Assembly: GCF_000012725.1 (NCBI RefSeq)
Contig: NC_007406.1
Coordinates: forward strand, 1,826,001 to 1,890,000
Direction: 5' to 3'
Origin: Nitrobacter winogradskyi Nb-255
Lineage (GTDB): Bacteria > Pseudomonadota > Alphaproteobacteria > Rhizobiales > Xanthobacteraceae
DNA length: 64,000 nt
Positions within the stretch are counted from its first letter, which is position 1. Every line of letters begins with the position of its first letter. Made by a program: the position numbers and the translations under genes. Below are positions 61,041-64,000 of this stretch, one piece after another. A model generated the notes under the pieces. That model had not been told where the DNA came from. It ran no database searches and saw nothing but the letters and a program-made list of their open reading frames with translations.

Positions 61041-62342
61041 TTATTGATAGATCGGAAAGCGATCCGTCAGCGCCTTCACCTTCTCCTTCACCGCCGCCTC
61101 GACCAGCGGGGCCTTGCCGTCCTCGGCCTGTGCGATGGCCGTAAGCACTTCCGCAATCAGGCCGCCGACCTGTTTGAACTCGCTCACCCCGAAGCCGCGC
61201 GTGGTGGTGGCCGGCGTACCGAGACGCAGGCCCGAGGTCACGAACGGCTTTTCGGGATCGAAGGGAATGCCGTTCTTGTTGCAGGTCAGGCCGGCGCGAA
61301 CGAGCGCCTTTTCCGAAACGTTGCCTTTCAGTCCCTTGGGGCGCAAATCCACCAGCATCAGGTGGTTGTCCGTGCCGCCGGAGACGATGTCGAACCCATG
61401 ACCACGCAGGCTTTCAGCAAGCGCTCTAGCGTTTTCGACAACGTTCTTCGCGTATATCTTGAAGTCCGGCCGCAGCGCTTCACCGAGCGCCACGGCCTTG
61501 GCGGCGATGACATGCATCAGCGGGCCGCCCTGCAACCCCGGAAAAATGGCCGAATTGAACTTCTTGGCGAGCGCTTCGTCATTGCACAGGATCAGGCCGC
61601 CGCGCGGGCCGCGTAGCGACTTGTGGGTCGTGGTCGTCGTCACATGCGCGTGCGGGACCGGCGACGCATGGACGCCCCCGGCAACCAGACCCGCGAAGTG
61701 CGCCATATCCACCATCAGATAGGCGCCGACGCTGTCGGCGATCTCGCGAAAGCGCTTGAAATCCCACGGTCGCGAATAGGCCGAACCGCCGGCGATGATC
61801 AGCTTCGGCTTCACCTCCTCGGCGCGGCGGGCTACCTCGTCCATATCGATCAGGTGATCGTCGCGCCGCACGGTATAGTGCGCGACCTTGAACCACTTGC
61901 CGGACATGTTGACCGGCGCGCCGTGCGTCAGGTGCCCTCCGGCAGCCAGATCCAGCCCCATGAAGGTATCGCCAGGCTGCAGCAGCGCCAGAAACACCGC
62001 CTGGTTCATCTGGCTGCCCGAATTCGGCTGGACGTTGGCAAAACGGGCGCCGAACAGTTTCTTGGCGCGCTCGATGGCCAGCGTTTCGGCGACATCCACC
62101 CATTCGCATCCGCCGTAATAGCGCGCGCCCGGATAACCCTCCGCGTACTTGTTGGTCATCACCGAGCCCTGCGCCTCCAGAACCGCACGGCTGACGATGT
62201 TCTCCGACGCGATCAGTTCGATCTCGTGACGCTGACGGCCCAGTTCGCCGGTGATCGCGGCGGCGATCTCCGGATCGGCTTCGGCCAGCGTGCCCGCGAA
62301 GAACGGATCAGGGGCGGAAGCGGTCTTGGCGGAAGAATCCAT
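61041..62342 (-). CDS. glyA: Serine hydroxymethyltransferase
   Basis: PLP enzyme interconverting serine and glycine with tetrahydrofolate. 433 residues from ATG 62342 ([17 protein letters not shown]); in-frame extension upstream to 62432 is not family-like. [54 protein letters not shown] and the PLP lysine in [14 protein letters not shown] are diagnostic. It heads the glyA-nrdR-ribD-ribE-ribH-nusB-thiL set. Confidence 0.97.
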   Translation of the reverse strand: MDSSAKTASAPDPFFAGTLAEADPEIAAAITGELGRQRHEIELIASENIVSRAVLEAQGSVMTNKYAEGYPGARYYGGCEWVDVAETLAIERAKKLFGARFANVQPNSGSQMNQAVFLALLQPGDTFMGLDLAAGGHLTHGAPVNMSGKWFKVAHYTVRRDDHLIDMDEVARRAEEVKPKLIIAGGSAYSRPWDFKRFREIADSVGAYLMVDMAHFAGLVAGGVHASPVPHAHVTTTTTHKSLRGPRGGLILCNDEALAKKFNSAIFPGLQGGPLMHVIAAKAVALGEALRPDFKIYAKNVVENARALAESLRGHGFDIVSGGTDNHLMLVDLRPKGLKGNVSEKALVRAGLTCNKNGIPFDPEKPFVTSGLRLGTPATTTRGFGVSEFKQVGGLIAEVLTAIAQAEDGKAPLVEAAVKEKVKALTDRFPIYQ

Positions 62343-62526
62343 GCAAAAAATACCCTCGGCAGCGCAGACCGTGATGCACGGGTGCGAACAGCAATGGCGG
62401 ATGGTCGAAGCGGCTTCCGTCAGATAGCACATCGAAACGGAGCAGCCAAGGTGTTGCGGCTCGGCTCCGACGTTCGGCCAATATATGGTGGATGCCTGTC
62501 GCGAAATCCCGGCGAGGGAACGTTTA

Positions 62527-62721
62527 TTATTGCTTTTCCAAGCGATGCCGTACGGCGGCCAGCGACGGACCTACCTCGGAAATCGTCTCCAGCAGTTTCT
62601 CGCGGGATACGTTCAGCCGGCTTGCCCAAAGCTCGGTCTGGACGTCGTCATTCGGGTCCACCGCGACGGCGGGTTTCTGGTACGTGGATATCACGGAGGC
62701 GACTGTGACAAGCCGGATCAT
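62527..62721 (-). CDS. DUF3606-like small protein
   Basis: 64 residues. The C-terminal 40 residues ([40 protein letters not shown]) match the short helical pattern of DUF3606 proteins, which are frequent in Rhizobiales and of unknown function. The first 20 residues are less typical, and no strong ribosome site precedes the ATG, so the true start could be further in. It diverges from nothing and lies alone upstream of glyA. Confidence 0.65.
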   Translation of the reverse strand: MIRLVTVASVISTYQKPAVAVDPNDDVQTELWASRLNVSREKLLETISEVGPSLAAVRHRLEKQ

Positions 62722-62789
62722 CCCGCAATCCTAGCATTCGAGCGGCGTTCCGCCACCCTGCCCGGCAACCACGGTTAAGATCCGGTGCT

Positions 62790-63089
62790 CTACTTAGGGA
62801 AACAGTGGCCAACCGTGAGCCAGAATACCCGGGCCAGGGATCCTCTGGCGGTTCCTCGCTTTGCTGATGCTGTATCCAGCGGGCGATCGTGTCCGACCGA
62901 GCAATCAAGGCCGTCATCGACCAGCCGTCGTGTGGAAGTATAGCGGCCCCGGGCATGGCGTTCGGCAATAAGCGCCTGCTCGTACTCGTCGGACGATGAA
63001 AAGAGGCAGGCGAAGCCGCCGCGAGCCGCCGTCGCGGCGGTTTCGAGCGACAGGATATCGTTTCGAGTGTTGCTGCGTGAGATCATCAT
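62790..63089 (-). CDS. Doubtful hypothetical ORF (99 residues)
   Basis: An open frame starting MMISRSNTRNDILSLETAAT. The first 50 residues (up to SSSDEYEQALIAERHARG) look protein-like; the rest is compositionally odd and could be read-through after a frameshift. No ribosome binding site is obvious. It may be a decayed small gene. I do not recognise a family. Confidence 0.3.
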   Translation of the reverse strand: MMISRSNTRNDILSLETAATAARGGFACLFSSSDEYEQALIAERHARGRYTSTRRLVDDGLDCSVGHDRPLDTASAKRGTARGSLARVFWLTVGHCFPK

Positions 63090-63253
63090 GAACGAAGCCT
63101 ATGAGTCGCATGGTAAACAAAAGATTAACCCGCAACGGGTGGGGCCGCGACCTGCCCGAAACGCCTTCCACTTATCCCGGCCACATGACAAGTGATTGAC
63201 AAATCCGGGTGCCGGCAGCGCAGGGTCAAGTCCCGCGACAAGGAAAAGTTCAA

Positions 63254-64000
63254 GTGGATCGGGTTTTTCAGATTTTCATTGCTTCAGTGGACGCCGATCT
63301 GAAGGAGCGTCAGGCCGTCGGCAACACGCTGGCAAAGGCGGGATACATGCCCGCCGGCATGGAGTCGTTTCCGGTCACCGATCAACAGCAACTGGACTAT
63401 ATCAAGCGGATCATCGATCGCAGCGACTATTACATCATCATCGTCGGCCGCCGTTACGGCTCACTGTCCGATCATGAACTGATTTTCGCGGAAGATGTCT
63501 TCGCGTATGCGCGATCAAAGGACATTCCGATCCTTGCGTTCCTTCCGGAAAAACCGGGCCACGCCACAGGCGGAGCGATCGAGCCGGAGCCTCCGCTGAA
63601 AGAAAGGCTGGATACGTTCAAAGCTCGCTTGAGCACCAGCCGCATCGTCGAATTCTGGAGCAACGAAAACGATCTTTGCATGAAAGCCATGATGGCCGTC
63701 GCAACGGCCGTGAACTTGAAACCCGGTGTGGGCTGGATACGCGGAGACCAGGCCGTCAATCCCAAGCTTTTTCAGGAACTGGAAAAGCTGCGGACGGAGA
63801 ATGCGGACCTGCGCCAGAAGCTGGCCGATCTTGATCGTGACAAGTCATCGTCTCACCCGGCCGAGGTGGAGCCGGATAACTCGGTTACCGTGGAATTCCT
63901 TGTCTACCGGTCGGAAGAAGGAGCCCCGGACTCGATATCGCGGCCGGTCCTGTTGGGCGACCTTTTTACCGGGCTTTATGGTCACCTCCTCAAGAGCCCG
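63254..64000 (+). CDS. DUF4062 domain protein, 3' end outside window
   Basis: Open from GTG 63254 (AAGGA about 10 bases upstream) to the window end, 249 residues visible. The DUF4062 domain covers about 1-100: VFQIFIASVDADLKERQAVG, AGYMPAGMESFPVTDQQQLD, YIKRIIDRSDYYIIIVGRRY and AYARSKDIPILAFLPE. FWSNENDLCMKAMMAV ends a linked region near 155, followed by a short coiled coil (LFQELEKLRTENADLRQKL, about 176-200) and a further domain beginning VTVEFLVYRSEEG. DUF4062 has a TIR/SIR2-like alpha-beta fold and is often seen in putative defence or signalling proteins; its activity is not established here. Confidence 0.85.
   Translation, partial: MDRVFQIFIASVDADLKERQAVGNTLAKAGYMPAGMESFPVTDQQQLDYIKRIIDRSDYYIIIVGRRYGSLSDHELIFAEDVFAYARSKDIPILAFLPEKPGHATGGAIEPEPPLKERLDTFKARLSTSRIVEFWSNENDLCMKAMMAVATAVNLKPGVGWIRGDQAVNPKLFQELEKLRTENADLRQKLADLDRDKSSSHPAEVEPDNSVTVEFLVYRSEEGAPDSISRPVLLGDLFTGLYGHLLKSP

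Noticed and set aside
63208-63235. Sequence resembling a tRNA T-arm (GCAGGGTCAAGTCCCGC), possibly a tRNA remnant or attachment site
   Set aside because: One stem mismatch and a loop starting with G where T is expected; no acceptor or anticodon arm can be built around it and no CCA follows. Probably chance.

Overview
The window is GC-rich chromosomal DNA from an alphaproteobacterium, most likely of the Bradyrhizobiaceae/Nitrobacteraceae (a Nitrobacter-like genome is my best guess). Reasons: the lptF-lptG-lptD-surA-pdxA-rsmA order, the rpsF-rpsR-DUF2232-rplI order, the glyA-nrdR-ribD-ribE-ribH-nusB-thiL order, a polyhydroxybutyrate phasin, and intergenic palindromic repeats of a kind I associate with this family. 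No rRNA or tRNA gene and no CRISPR array was seen.

Layout. 1-1715: holC (cut by the window edge) and pepA on the minus strand. 2078-9938: lptF, lptG, lptD, surA, pdxA, rsmA on the plus strand (LPS export, outer-membrane folding, vitamin B6, 16S rRNA methylation). 9935-17524: gmk, yicC, mltG, fabF, acpP, fabG and fabD on the minus strand (GMP kinase, RNA turnover, murein glycan release, type II fatty-acid synthesis), with a small membrane zinc-ribbon gene on the plus strand. 17900-20355: rpsF, rpsR, a DUF2232 membrane protein and rplI. 20728-23721: clpA and clpS (N-degron proteolysis). 24237-36649: accessory and housekeeping genes: a TadG-like von Willebrand protein, a phasin, a D,D-carboxypeptidase with SPOR domain, a J-domain membrane protein beside a VWA protein, panC, DUF1489, GST, DUF3253, YdcF and an XRE regulator. 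36823-45402: polysaccharide deacetylase, topA, rnr, DUF983, and prfB with a programmed +1 frameshift. 45714-55463: mrcA (PBP1A), two tandem insertion sequences, amiC and divergent rne. 55649-62342: thiL, nusB, ribH, ribE, ribD, nrdR, glyA. 62527-64000: a DUF3606 gene, a doubtful ORF, and a DUF4062 gene running off the window.

The most striking feature is not a gene. About twenty copies of several families of palindromic intergenic repeats are present, and their edges are repeatedly the tetranucleotide CTAG. Between 57846 and 58421 several families are joined head to tail, most junctions being a CTAG. Two insertion sequences (IS481 type and IS5/IS427 type) sit in tandem and share one CTAG. The CTAG at a repeat or IS edge supplies the TAG stop codon of lptD, mrcA, amiC, a 67-residue gene at 33830, and the IS481 transposase itself. 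This suggests an intergenic space built by successive insertions into one tetranucleotide, often exactly at stop codons.

Starts were moved from the longest ORF to the best-supported codon (ribosome binding site, family start, or overlap with the upstream gene) for lptD, yicC, fabF, acpP, rpsF, rplI, clpS, the J-domain gene, GST, the XRE gene, rne, thiL, ribE, glyA and a few small genes. All functional calls rest on reading the sequence and on family knowledge; no database search was run.
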